A DNA stretch of 9,275 bases from an uncultured Lachnospiraceae bacterium (GTDB lineage: Bacteria; Bacillota_A; Clostridia; Lachnospirales; Lachnospiraceae). Shown one piece after another: positions 1-8,281 of the stretch (positions within the stretch are counted from its first letter, which is position 1; each line of letters opens with the position of its first letter). The notes under the pieces were generated by a model. It made no database searches, was not told where the DNA came from, and saw nothing but the letters and a program-made list of their open reading frames with translations. The position numbers and the translations under genes were made by a program. Location: contig CADBQK010000022.1 in NCBI GenBank assembly GCA_902796775.1, forward strand, positions 1 through 9,275. Reading direction: 5' to 3'.

Positions 1-939
1 CTAAAACTCGCCGAGGAACCGGACCTCCGGCTCCAGCCTGACCCCGAATCGATCATAGACGGTTTTCTGGACGTGGGTGATCAGGCTGCGCATCTGAGCT
101 GCGCTTGCCCCGCCCCTGTTGATCAGAAAACCGGCATGCTTTTCGGAAACCTGCGCGCTGCCGATACTGTACCCTTTCAGCCCGCTGTCTTCGATCAGCT
201 TGCCCGCAAAGAGCCCTTCCGGCCTTTTGAAAGTGCTGCCGGCACTGGGATACTCCAGGGGTTGTTTCTCACGGCGCGCCTGTGTCAGCTCCCGAACCTT
301 TTCGCGGATCTGTCCGGGGTCGCCCTGCTCAAAGGAAAAGGCTGCCCGCAGTACGATCAGATCCTGCTTCATGACGGCACTGGTACGGTAACCCATGTGA
401 AGGTCTTCTTTGCTTAGCTGCTGCTCATTTCCTTCCGGATCCATGACCTGCGCCCATAGAATGTTGTCAGCCGTTTCCCTCTTGTAGGCTCCGGCATTCA
501 TCGTCACGGCACCTCCGAGCGTCCCGGGGATACCGGTCATAAACTCCGCACCTGTATAACCAAGGCTGCAGATCCGGTGAGCGAAGGCGGATAGCATAAC
601 GCCGGCACCTGCCTCTACAAAGAGATGCCCCAGACCTGCTTCATCCTTCTCTTCCCTCTCCCGGATATCATCCAGTGTCCGGCAGATCTTGAAAATGACG
701 CCCCGGTAGCCGCCGTCGCCAACGAGGAGATTGCTGCCGTTCCCGGTAATAAAAAAGGGAACTCCTTCCTGCCTGCAAAAACGGATCCCCTCCCTGAGAG
801 CCCGTACATCGCGGGGATAGACGAGGAAATCTGCCGGTCCCCCGATACAGAATGTGGTATGATTGCTCATCGGCTCATCTGTGCAGATACGGGAATCTGC
901 AACAGCTTCGGCCAGTTTATTGTAAAAGTCTGAATTCAT
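1..939 (-). CDS. murB: UDP-N-acetylenolpyruvoylglucosamine reductase (MurB), complete
   Basis: MurB is a cytoplasmic flavoenzyme that reduces UDP-GlcNAc-enolpyruvate to UDP-MurNAc with NADPH, the second committed step of peptidoglycan synthesis. The 312-residue protein has the FAD-binding stretch near residues 26-41 (NHTTFCIGGPADFLVYP), GNGSNLL at 67-73 and GIPGTLGGAV at 137-146. Candidate catalytic residues are Arg185 in GYR, Ser235 in SAGSTF and Glu305 in PEVR. The length and the direct run from SAGSTFKRP to the C-terminal PEVR motif fit the shorter type II MurB of Gram-positives. The ATG at 939 is preceded by AAAGGAGT with about 11 bases between. The TAG stop lies at positions 1-3, so the gene is complete at the window edge. 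It follows hprK by 26 bases without a visible terminator and is likely co-transcribed with it. In related genomes rapZ and whiA often come next; that is outside this window. Confidence 0.97.
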   Translation of the reverse strand: MNSDFYNKLAEAVADSRICTDEPMSNHTTFCIGGPADFLVYPRDVRALREGIRFCRQEGVPFFITGNGSNLLVGDGGYRGVIFKICRTLDDIREREEKDEAGLGHLFVEAGAGVMLSAFAHRICSLGYTGAEFMTGIPGTLGGAVTMNAGAYKRETADNILWAQVMDPEGNEQQLSKEDLHMGYRTSAVMKQDLIVLRAAFSFEQGDPGQIREKVRELTQARREKQPLEYPSAGSTFKRPEGLFAGKLIEDSGLKGYSIGSAQVSEKHAGFLINRGGASAAQMRSLITHVQKTVYDRFGVRLEPEVRFLGEF

Positions 940-965
940 GTATGCCTGTACTCCTTTAACAGGTT

Positions 966-1937
966 TTATGCGTTTTTGTCGCTGCTGCCGCTGCGCTCTG
1001 CGTCCAGGTTCTGGGTGACGCGCCGGTACAGTTCATGAGCAGCATTGTAACCCATCTGTTTCTGCCTGTGGTTGATTGCTGCTGTTTCCACTATGATTGC
1101 CAGGTTTCTGCCGGGACGGATCGGGATCCTGTGACAGACGATCTTGTTTCCGAGGATCTCTTCATACTCCTCTGTCATGCCCAGACGGTCATATTCATGC
1201 TCCTTCTCCCATTCTTCCAGCTTAATGACCAGGCTGATCGTGGTATCATGTTTTACACTCTGTACACCGTACAGGGTCTTTACATCAATGATGCCGATCC
1301 CGCGAAGCTCGATAAAATACCGGATGACATCGGGCGAAGTGCCCACCAGCTCCTCATCATTGACCTTTTTGATCTCTACCTGGTCATCAGCCACGAGACG
1401 GTGGCCGCGCTTGACTAGCTCCAGGGCAGCTTCGCTCTTACCGATACCGCTCTCTCCGATGATCAGCACGCCTTCGCCGAAAACATCAACCAGTACCCCG
1501 TGGATCGAGATCCGCGGAGCGAGCTCGCTTTTCAGGAAACGGTTCATCTCCGAGAGCAGGGAGGATGTGGACTTCTCTGTCTGCAGGATGGGGACGCCGT
1601 AGCGGTTGCCCATGGTCAGAAAAAGATCTGCGGGCTCGATGCCGCGGCAGAAGATGATGCAGGGGACACCCTTTTTGCAGATCTTCTCGATCATTCTCTC
1701 CATATATTCTTCATCATGCGAACGCAGATATTCACACTCCACCTTCCCGACCAGCTGGATCCGCTGATTGTCGAAATGGTCAAAGAATCCGGCGAACTGG
1801 AGCGCCGGACGGTTGATATCTGACTGACGGATCTGGATCCGGTCGATATTGACCAGCGGTGTCTGGTTTACCAGCTCAAATTTCTCTATGATCCTGGCCA
1901 GCTTTACACTGTAATTGCCTGTACTTTTCATATCCAT
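966..1937 (-). CDS. hprK: HPr kinase/phosphorylase (HprK)
   Basis: HprK phosphorylates Ser46 of the phosphotransferase protein HPr using ATP or pyrophosphate and also removes that phosphate, which feeds carbon catabolite control through CcpA in Firmicutes. The protein has 323 residues, a normal length. The N-terminal domain (about 1-130) is typical of the family. The catalytic domain shows a Walker A loop GESGIGKSE (161-169), the active-site HGVLVD with His146, LVADD with Asp184/185, the family signature IELRGIGIIDV (209-219) with the likely Mg-binding Glu210, and IPIRPGRN (271-278) needed for phosphorylase action. I choose the ATG at 1937, which has AGGGAG 9 bases upstream; an in-frame ATG two codons later (1931) is possible. 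The start lies inside the last codons of uvrC, a 10-base overlap that suggests translational coupling. The C-terminal tail is polar (SGSSDKNA). Confidence 0.97.
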   Translation of the reverse strand: MDMKSTGNYSVKLARIIEKFELVNQTPLVNIDRIQIRQSDINRPALQFAGFFDHFDNQRIQLVGKVECEYLRSHDEEYMERMIEKICKKGVPCIIFCRGIEPADLFLTMGNRYGVPILQTEKSTSSLLSEMNRFLKSELAPRISIHGVLVDVFGEGVLIIGESGIGKSEAALELVKRGHRLVADDQVEIKKVNDEELVGTSPDVIRYFIELRGIGIIDVKTLYGVQSVKHDTTISLVIKLEEWEKEHEYDRLGMTEEYEEILGNKIVCHRIPIRPGRNLAIIVETAAINHRQKQMGYNAAHELYRRVTQNLDAERSGSSDKNA

Positions 1938-3907
1938 GTTTCTAGTCTCCCTGGTCCGCTGTCTCTCTGCTCAGTTGTATATGTCCGCTCAGCTGTATCT
2001 GTCTGCTCAGCTGAATCTGCGTGCTCAGCGGATGTCTGCTGCCCCTCCGGCTCTGCCTGCTTTTCTTCACGAAAATACCGGTAAACAGCCAGCGCACTCC
2101 GGCTGTCCATAGCGTCCGCCTGCTTAAGCTCGTCGATTTCTGCTGTCCTGATCTTTTCGATATCTCCAAAATAGCGCATCAGCGCTTTACGCCTGGCCGG
2201 TCCGATGCCCGGAATATCATCCAGAACGGACTTTACCTGCCCAGCACCTCTCAGCTTCCGGTGGTATTCGATGGCGAAACGATGTGCTTCGTCCTGCATC
2301 CGGGTGATCAGCTTGAACAGCTCGGAATGTGTATCGATCGGAAGCTCCCTGGACTGGTAGTACAGCCCCCTGGTCCGGTGATGGTCATCTTTGACCATAC
2401 CGCAGACAGGGATGGAAAGACCGAGCTTATCCAGTACACGCCGGGCTACATTTACCTGTCCCTTCCCGCCGTCCATCATCAGCACATCCGGAAAATCGGA
2501 AAACGATGCTCCCTCTTCCTGCCCGGATAATTCCCGCAGGCCATGGGAAAAACGGCGCGTCAGCACTTCTTCCATGCTGGCATAATCATCCTGTCCCTTC
2601 ACGCTGCGGACGCGGAATTTCCGGTAGGCGTTGCGCCTGGGTCTGCCGTTTTCAAAAACAACCATGGACCCGACCGTCATGACACCGCTGATATTGGAAA
2701 TATCAAAAGCCTCCATGCGGCGGATGCCGGCAGGCATATCCAGCATCCCGGCCAGTGTGTTCACTGCGCCGGTTGTCCTCGCTTCCTCCAGACGGATCTT
2801 TTCCATATCTTTGGCAATCACCATCCGGGCGTTCTCCGCTGCCAGCTCTACCAGACGCTCTTTATCTCCCCTCCGGGGCACCCGGATATGGACCGGACGC
2901 TCGCGCACCTTCCCCAGCCACTCCTCGATCAGAGGCGCATCCGGAGGCAGGTGCTGCAGCAGCAGCGTGCCCGGAACAAAGGGAGCCGATGCATAATACT
3001 GCTTGAGAAAGCTCCCGAGTACCGCTCCCGGATCCTCGTTTTCCACTCCGGTCAGATAAAAATGCTCCCGGCCTGTGATCTTCCCGCTGCGTACGAAAAA
3101 GACTACAGCTACTGCTTCATTCTTTTCGCCTGCAAAAGCGATGACATCCCTGTCATCTGCCTGGGAGCTGGTGATTTTCTGTTTCTGGCTGATATGCTGC
3201 ACACTCTGCAGAAGATCCCTGTACTGCGCTGCTTTTTCAAAATCCAGCTTCTGCGCTGCTTCATTCATCCCGGCAGTGAGCATCTCCATAACCGGTTCGT
3301 ACTGACCGCCCAGAAAGCTCAGTGCCTGTGCGACATGCTCCTGATAGAGCTCAGGCGCCACCGCCCCCTGGCAGGGGGCGTCGCACTGTCCCATATGGTA
3401 ATACAGACAGGGCCTCTCTTTTCCGATACTCGCCGGAAGAGCTCGGCTGCAGCTGCGGATATGGCAGGTCTTCTGCAAAAGCTCAATGGTGTCCCTGACC
3501 GACTGGGAGCTGGTAAAAGGGCCGAAATACTTTGCCTTATCCTTCAGCATCCGTCTCGTCAGCAGGATCCGGGGATACATTTCACCCGTTGTCACCTTGA
3601 TATACGGATAGGTCTTGTCGTCCCGCAGCATGGTATTGTAGCGGGGGCGGTGCTCCTTAATAAGATTGTTCTCCAGGACCAGCGCCTCCACCTCGGAATC
3701 CGTTATGATATACTCAAAACGGGCTATATGGCTGACCATCTGCCGGATCTTGGGGGTCAGATTGCGGCTGTTCTGAAAATACTGCCTGACACGGTTTTTC
3801 AGTATTCGCGCTTTCCCGACATAAATGATATCGTCATGCGCATTGTGCATCAGGTAGACACCCGGACTGGCCGGCAGTTTTTTCAGCTCCTCCTCTATAT
3901 CAAACAT
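1928..3907 (-). CDS. uvrC: Excinuclease ABC subunit C (UvrC)
   Basis: UvrC makes the dual incisions around DNA lesions after UvrA and UvrB have loaded. Numbered from the chosen start (659 aa): the GIY-YIG nuclease with GVY at 16-18, YVG at 29-31, Arg39 and Glu79 (3' incision); a cysteine group C148, C153, C167, C175, C179, the last four fitting the reported [4Fe-4S] site; a UVR motif for UvrB contact at about 204-237; the RNase H-like nuclease with Asp402, Asp479 and His542 (5' incision); and helix-hairpin-helix DNA binding at about 562-595. The frame is open back to an ATG at 3949, but homologues begin MFDI..ELKKLP, so I use the ATG at 3907. It has no clear ribosome binding site and lies 4 bases after the ftsH stop, so translation is probably coupled. 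The C terminus carries an unusual repeat tail (residues 626-649), described separately. Confidence 0.95.
   Translation of the reverse strand: MFDIEEELKKLPASPGVYLMHNAHDDIIYVGKARILKNRVRQYFQNSRNLTPKIRQMVSHIARFEYIITDSEVEALVLENNLIKEHRPRYNTMLRDDKTYPYIKVTTGEMYPRILLTRRMLKDKAKYFGPFTSSQSVRDTIELLQKTCHIRSCSRALPASIGKERPCLYYHMGQCDAPCQGAVAPELYQEHVAQALSFLGGQYEPVMEMLTAGMNEAAQKLDFEKAAQYRDLLQSVQHISQKQKITSSQADDRDVIAFAGEKNEAVAVVFFVRSGKITGREHFYLTGVENEDPGAVLGSFLKQYYASAPFVPGTLLLQHLPPDAPLIEEWLGKVRERPVHIRVPRRGDKERLVELAAENARMVIAKDMEKIRLEEARTTGAVNTLAGMLDMPAGIRRMEAFDISNISGVMTVGSMVVFENGRPRRNAYRKFRVRSVKGQDDYASMEEVLTRRFSHGLRELSGQEEGASFSDFPDVLMMDGGKGQVNVARRVLDKLGLSIPVCGMVKDDHHRTRGLYYQSRELPIDTHSELFKLITRMQDEAHRFAIEYHRKLRGAGQVKSVLDDIPGIGPARRKALMRYFGDIEKIRTAEIDELKQADAMDSRSALAVYRYFREEKQAEPEGQQTSAEHADSAEQTDTAERTYTTEQRDSGPGRLETWI
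1961..2032 (-). repeat. Four 18-bp imperfect tandem repeats in the 3' end of uvrC
   Basis: Read on the minus strand, four consecutive 18-base units (2032-2015, 2014-1997, 1996-1979, 1978-1961) share the core GCTGAGC, or ACTGAGC in the last unit. They keep the reading frame and encode hexapeptides SAEHAD, SAEQTD, TAERTY and TTEQRD at UvrC residues 626-649. The repeat lies after the helix-hairpin-helix domain, in a polar tail that is probably disordered. Units differ by several bases each, so the array is not a recent perfect duplication. No function is known to me. Confidence 0.85.
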
Positions 3908-3911
3908 CACA

Positions 3912-6020
3912 TCAACTATCACTCTCTGTGCCAAGCCCTTCAGTTTCACTGAGATCTGCGGCCTGCACGCTCTGGCCTATGGTTTCCTGCGAAACAGTCT
4001 CAGCAGCTTCCTGTGTGGTCTGCTGTACTTTCTCTGCAGCCTGCTGCGCTTCCTCTGCGCTCTGCTGCGGCTGCTCTTCAGCCTGCCGGGCAAGCTCCTG
4101 GGCACGCTGCCGGACAGCAGCTTGTGCCTGCTCTTCCAGCTGGGCGGCTTTTTTCTCTTCTGCCTGTACCCGCTCAAGAATATCCATAAACTCTTTGCCT
4201 GTGATCGTTTCACGCTCGATCAGGAACTGAGCGATCTGGTCCAGGGCATTGCGGTTCCCCTTCAGAAGGTTCAGCGCTTTTTCGTAAGCGTCCTTCAGGA
4301 CGCGCATAACGACCTCATCGATCCGGGATGCAGTCTGCTCGCCGCAGTTGAGCACCTGTCTGCCGGTCAGGTATTTATCCTCTGTTGTCGTCAGTCCGAC
4401 CAGTCCGAACTCCTCGGACATACCGTACTGCGTGATCATGGCACGGGCCAGATTGGTTGCCCTTTCAATGTCGTTGGCAGCACCGGTCGTAATACTGTCA
4501 AATACGATCTCCTCGGCTGCACGTCCTGCCAGCAGGGTAACCAGCTCTGTCTCGATCTCAGCCTTGCTCATCAGGTACTTCTCTTCCTCAGGCACCTGCA
4601 TGGTATAGCCCAGCGCACCCATGGTCCTGGGGACAATGGTGATCTTCTGGACAGGCTCGGAATGCTTCTGCAGGGCAGCTGCAAGTGCGTGACCGACTTC
4701 GTGGTAGGAAACGATCCGGCGCTCCTGCGTGCTCAGCACCCTGTCCTTCTTCTCCTTACCTGCAATGACGACTTCTACAGACTCAAACAGATCTTTCTGT
4801 GAAACAGCGTTGCGGTGATTGCGCACGGCCAGAAGTGCTGCTTCATTGATGATATTCGCAAGATCGGAGCCGACCGCTCCGCTGGTGGCGAGAGCGATCT
4901 CCTTGAAGTCTACAGTCTCATCCATATGGACATTCCTGGCATGTACTTTCAGGACATCGATCCTGCCCTTCAGGTCAGGCCTTTCCACAATGATGCGCCG
5001 GTCGAAACGGCCGGGACGCAGCAGGGCTTTGTCCAGGATCTCCGGACGGTTGGTGGCTGCCAGGATAATGATACCTTTAGCGGGATCAAATCCGTCCATC
5101 TCCGCCAGCAGCTGGTTCAGCGTCTGCTCACGCTCATCATTCCCCCCGATCCTGGAGTCACGGCTTTTGCCGATGGCATCCAGCTCATCGATAAAGATGA
5201 TGCAGGGCGAGTTCTGGGATGCCTGTTTAAACAGATCACGGACACGGGATGCGCCGACACCGACGAACATCTCAACAAAGTCGGATCCGGACAGACTGAA
5301 GAAGGGGACACCTGCTTCGCCGGCTACTGCCCTTGCCAGCAGGGTCTTGCCTGTACCCGGAGGGCCGACCAGCAGAGCGCCTTTTGGAAGCTTGGCTCCG
5401 ATACTGGTATAGCGCTCCGGATTGTGCAGGAAATCCACGATTTCTGTCAGGGACTCCTTTGCCTCCTCCTGCCCGGCTACATCGTTGAAGTTCACCCCGG
5501 TGCTCTTCTGGACATACATCTTGGCATTGCTTCTGCCAACACCCATAATACCGCCGCCATTTTTGAAGGCATAGCGGTAAAAAATGAACATGATCCCAAC
5601 CATGGCCACCATGGGCAGCACAAAGGACAGGATATTGGAGATGACATAGGTGGATGTGTCGATAATTTTCTTCTGATAGCTTACTTCGTGTTTATCAAGC
5701 AGCTCAAATATACGCTCATCTCCGACATCGCCGGTATAATATTCCCTGGCGGTATCCTCTTTCAGCTTGAAGGTGATCCGGTCACTGTCGAAAGTCACCT
5801 CTTCGACTTTCCCATCCTCCACATACTTGGTAAACTCACTGTAGGTGACTTCCTTTTTGCCGGAGGTATTGATCTTCCCGGTAAAGAACTGGATAACCAT
5901 CATCATGCACAGTGCCGCTATGATCATGATCAGCAGGCTCTGCTTGTTCATATCGTCCTTATTATTGTTGTCGCCGCCGGAAGATGCGGGGCCTCTTTTA
6001 TTATTATAATTATTCTCCAT
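3912..6020 (-). CDS. ftsH: ATP-dependent zinc metalloprotease FtsH
   Basis: FtsH is a membrane-anchored hexameric AAA+ protease that degrades misplaced membrane proteins and some cytoplasmic regulators. The 702-residue protein opens with an Asn-rich cytoplasmic stretch (1-26), then TM1 (about 27-46), an extracytoplasmic domain (about 47-123) and TM2 (about 124-150). The AAA module has Walker A GPPGTGKT (219-226), pore motif FVG (252-254), Walker B IIFIDE (274-279) and arginine fingers Arg335 and Arg338. The protease has HEVGH (440-444) and third zinc ligand Asp517 in GAANDI. Valine replaces the commoner alanine in the zinc motif, a mild change that I recall from other clostridia. The core ends near residue 615; an 87-residue Gln/Glu/Ala-rich tail follows. 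The ATG at 6020 has AAGGGAG 10 bases upstream. The stop lies 4 bases before the uvrC start. Confidence 0.97.
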   Translation of the reverse strand: MENNYNNKRGPASSGGDNNNKDDMNKQSLLIMIIAALCMMMVIQFFTGKINTSGKKEVTYSEFTKYVEDGKVEEVTFDSDRITFKLKEDTAREYYTGDVGDERIFELLDKHEVSYQKKIIDTSTYVISNILSFVLPMVAMVGIMFIFYRYAFKNGGGIMGVGRSNAKMYVQKSTGVNFNDVAGQEEAKESLTEIVDFLHNPERYTSIGAKLPKGALLVGPPGTGKTLLARAVAGEAGVPFFSLSGSDFVEMFVGVGASRVRDLFKQASQNSPCIIFIDELDAIGKSRDSRIGGNDEREQTLNQLLAEMDGFDPAKGIIILAATNRPEILDKALLRPGRFDRRIIVERPDLKGRIDVLKVHARNVHMDETVDFKEIALATSGAVGSDLANIINEAALLAVRNHRNAVSQKDLFESVEVVIAGKEKKDRVLSTQERRIVSYHEVGHALAAALQKHSEPVQKITIVPRTMGALGYTMQVPEEEKYLMSKAEIETELVTLLAGRAAEEIVFDSITTGAANDIERATNLARAMITQYGMSEEFGLVGLTTTEDKYLTGRQVLNCGEQTASRIDEVVMRVLKDAYEKALNLLKGNRNALDQIAQFLIERETITGKEFMDILERVQAEEKKAAQLEEQAQAAVRQRAQELARQAEEQPQQSAEEAQQAAEKVQQTTQEAAETVSQETIGQSVQAADLSETEGLGTESDS

Positions 6021-6102
6021 ATAGTATTGTCTCCCTTCCGAAACCTGCTGATGCAGATCTTCGGCAGTTATCCTCTCTTATGCAGAACATATGCTGTCCT
6101 AT
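6021..6102 (-). promoter_or_regulatory. 82-base gap upstream of ftsH with a hairpin and a weak promoter candidate
   Basis: Between the pyrG stop and ftsH, the transcript can form a two-part hairpin at 6038-6064: an outer 5-bp stem (6038-6042 with 6060-6064) and an inner 4-bp stem (6045-6048 with 6053-6056) with a 4-base loop. It ends directly next to the ftsH ribosome binding site (6031-6037) and has no following T run, so it does not look like a terminator. A weak sigma-A-like pair on the minus strand, TTGAAT (6101-6106) and CATAAG (6077-6082) with 18 bases between, matches the consensus at four of six bases each. It could let ftsH be transcribed on its own, but such matches arise by chance. 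Confidence 0.25.
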
Positions 6103-7779
6103 TCAACTTGACATCTTTTCCTTTTTGTGTTTGTGCTGGATAGCGGCTTGTGTAAAGCCTTTGTAAAGCGGATGCGGCTTGTTGGGCCTGGATTTGAGCT
6201 CGGGATGTGCCTGTGTGGCTACAAACCAGGGATGCGAAGGAAGCTCGATCATCTCAACAATCCTGCCGTCAGGAGACTGCCCGGCCAGGGACAATCCTCC
6301 CTCCTCGAGAAGGGTCCGGTATGCATTGTTTACCTCATAGCGGTGTCTGTGCCGCTCATGTACGACCTTCTCCCCGTACAGGGCGCTGGCTTTGGAACCC
6401 TCCTTCAGCACACAGGGCCAGGAACCCAGGCGGAGCGTCCCGCCCAGATCTGTCACACCGTGCTGATCCGGCATGATGTGGATGACCGGATCCGGTGTAT
6501 CCGGGTCGATCTCCGTACTCTGGGCTTTCGTACGTCCCAGGACATGACGTGCAAATTCTACAATAGCCATCTGCATACCCAGGCACAGCCCCAGGAAGGG
6601 GATCCCCCTTTCGCGGGCATAACGAATCGCTTCGATCTTGCCCTCGATTCCCCGGACGCCAAACCCTCCGGGAACGATGACCCCGTCTGCATCCCGCAGC
6701 ATCTCATCGGCTGTATCCGGATTTACAAGCTCCGAGTCCACCCACTCTATCTCTACTTCTGCCCCATTAGCGTAAGCTCCATGCTTCAAAGCCTCCACAA
6801 CACTGATATATGCGTCGTGTAAATGCACATATTTCCCCACCAGGGCGATCCTGACCTTTTCAGACGGATGCTTCCAGTTATCCACCATCTCGATCCAGTC
6901 TGACAGATCAGGCTCAGGACACTCAAGGTACAGCCGGCGGCATACCACTTTGGCCAGTCCTTCCTTTTCCAGGGCAAGCGGAGCCTCGTACAGCACCTCC
7001 ACATTGAGATTTTCGATAACATTGCGGGTATCAACGTTGCAGAAAAGGGAAATCTTATCCTTTACCTCCTGCTCGATCGGTCTGGTACTCCTGCAGACGA
7101 TCACATCAGGCCTGAGGCCGAGTCCCTGCAGGTCTTTGACCGTATTCTGAGTTGGTTTGGTCTTCAGCTCCCCGGAGGACTCCAGGTAGGGAATCAGGGT
7201 AACATGGATGAGCATGCAGTTATCATGGCCGACTTCATGCTGAAACTGCCGGATCGCTTCCAGGAAGGGCTGGCTCTCGATATCTCCTACCGTGCCGCCT
7301 ACCTCGATGATGGCGATTTCAGTCTGTCCGGGTCTGCCAAGGACACTGTTTTCATCCTCTTTTTCTTCAGGATCATCCGGCTGCAGCCTGCTTTTGTAAA
7401 AACGCTCTTTGATCGCATTTGTGATATGGGGGATGACCTGGACCGTATTCCCTCCAAAATCGCCTCTGCGCTCAGCAGTCAGCACGTCCCAGAAGACCTT
7501 CCCGCTGGTCACATTCGCATCTTTGGTCAGGGAAACATCGATAAAGCGCTCATAATGCCCGATATCAAGATCAGTTTCCGTCCCGTCATCCGTTACGAAT
7601 ACCTCTCCATGCTGGTAAGGATTCATCGTACCGGGATCCACATTCAGATAGGGATCAAACTTCTGCATAGTGATGGCATATCCTCTGGCTTTGAGCAGCC
7701 GGCCCAGTGAAGATGCCGTAATACCTTTCCCGAGGCCGGAAACGACCCCTCCGGTTACAAATACATATTTCACCGCCAT
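6103..7779 (-). CDS. pyrG: CTP synthase (PyrG)
   Basis: PyrG makes CTP from UTP with ATP and glutamine, the last step of pyrimidine nucleotide synthesis in the cytoplasm, and usually acts as a GTP-activated tetramer. The 558-residue protein has an N-terminal amidoligase domain with the P-loop SGLGKGIT (14-21) and the conserved blocks around [14 protein letters not shown] (47-60) and GGTVGDIES (161-169). The C-terminal class I glutaminase has the oxyanion loop GGFGVRG (371-377), nucleophile Cys399 in [16 protein letters not shown] (475-484) and the His525/Glu527 pair in AHPEL, so both activities should be intact. It is about 13 residues longer than the E. coli enzyme, mainly from an acidic insert near 131-150. 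The ATG at 7779 has GGAGGG 8 bases upstream. It follows the LspA-like gene by 19 bases and is probably co-transcribed with it. Confidence 0.98.
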   Translation of the reverse strand: MAVKYVFVTGGVVSGLGKGITASSLGRLLKARGYAITMQKFDPYLNVDPGTMNPYQHGEVFVTDDGTETDLDIGHYERFIDVSLTKDANVTSGKVFWDVLTAERRGDFGGNTVQVIPHITNAIKERFYKSRLQPDDPEEKEDENSVLGRPGQTEIAIIEVGGTVGDIESQPFLEAIRQFQHEVGHDNCMLIHVTLIPYLESSGELKTKPTQNTVKDLQGLGLRPDVIVCRSTRPIEQEVKDKISLFCNVDTRNVIENLNVEVLYEAPLALEKEGLAKVVCRRLYLECPEPDLSDWIEMVDNWKHPSEKVRIALVGKYVHLHDAYISVVEALKHGAYANGAEVEIEWVDSELVNPDTADEMLRDADGVIVPGGFGVRGIEGKIEAIRYARERGIPFLGLCLGMQMAIVEFARHVLGRTKAQSTEIDPDTPDPVIHIMPDQHGVTDLGGTLRLGSWPCVLKEGSKASALYGEKVVHERHRHRYEVNNAYRTLLEEGGLSLAGQSPDGRIVEMIELPSHPWFVATQAHPELKSRPNKPHPLYKGFTQAAIQHKHKKEKMSS

Positions 7780-7798
7780 TTAAGATTCCCTCCGATTC

Positions 7799-8281
7799 TT
7801 ACTCAGACTTGCTCCCTTTTCCAAAGGCACCTGCAATGTCACACAGGATACTCAGAAACGTTCCGGAGAATATCAGGAAATCCCCGATATTATAGACCAG
7901 TTTGCCGGCTTTCCCGGGCAGGAACGGAAATCGAAGATAATCCGTCACCTTCCCCCTGGCCAGGCGCTCGGAGACATTAGCCGCTGCTCCGGCAGTCATC
8001 ATGGAAGCTCCCAGCTGCTCCGGCAGCGGGCGCTTTCCAAACAGCTTTGCGAAAAACCATCCTGCTGCCATCCCCATTGCTGCTGACGAGATTATTCTAA
8101 GCTTTTGCGGCTCATCCTTCAGGATCCCGCACATCGCTCCGCTGTTTTCAAATTTAGTCACAACTACTTTGCCGTCAGCCAGGCTCTTTTCCTCCCCGTT
8201 TTCAAGCTGATGCGATACCACATGCCTGATCCCGAGATCTGCAAGCGCACCTGCTGCGGTCAACGCGATCCATCCAAACAT
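7799..8281 (-). CDS. Divergent signal peptidase II (LspA)-like membrane protein
   Basis: This 160-residue protein has about four predicted membrane segments (near 3-20, 62-81, 89-103 and 127-151) and motifs in LspA order. Asp15 lies in the first helix. NSGAMCG (46-52) corresponds to NxGAAFG, ANVSERL (101-107) to GNxxDRL, GKVTDYLRF (110-118) to the GxVxDFxxF stretch, and YNIGD (130-134) to FNxAD. LspA is an aspartyl peptidase that cleaves prolipoprotein signal peptides in the membrane. Here the second catalytic aspartate is kept (Asp134) but the first position holds Glu105, so cleavage may be altered or lost. The frame extends to an ATG at 8365, but I choose the ATG at 8281 because AGGAGGT lies 6 bases upstream and the LspA-like sequence begins there. 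It heads the pyrG operon. A plain hypothetical membrane protein is the alternative; assignment to the LspA fold is from motif order only. Confidence 0.75.
   Translation of the reverse strand: MFGWIALTAAGALADLGIRHVVSHQLENGEEKSLADGKVVVTKFENSGAMCGILKDEPQKLRIISSAAMGMAAGWFFAKLFGKRPLPEQLGASMMTAGAAANVSERLARGKVTDYLRFPFLPGKAGKLVYNIGDFLIFSGTFLSILCDIAGAFGKGSKSE

Noticed and set aside
440..444. FtsH residues 440-444 (HEVGH instead of HEAGH) as an inactivating change
   Set aside because: The two His and the Glu are intact and the substitution is conservative; I recall the same form in other clostridial FtsH proteins. Numbers here are FtsH residues, not window bases.
3908..3949. Upstream in-frame start for uvrC at 3949
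   Set aside because: It would overlap the end of ftsH by 38 bases and add residues not found at the N terminus of UvrC homologues, which begin with MFDI-like sequence; no binding site supports it.
2543..3952. Long open frame on the plus strand opposite uvrC
   Set aside because: It lies entirely antisense to a well-conserved UvrC, has no family motifs, and has a His/Leu/Pro-rich composition typical of a shadow frame in a moderately GC-rich genome.
4815..6143. Long open frame on the plus strand opposite ftsH
   Set aside because: It is antisense to a complete FtsH with all catalytic motifs; the translation shows no recognisable domain and is explained by codon bias on the other strand.
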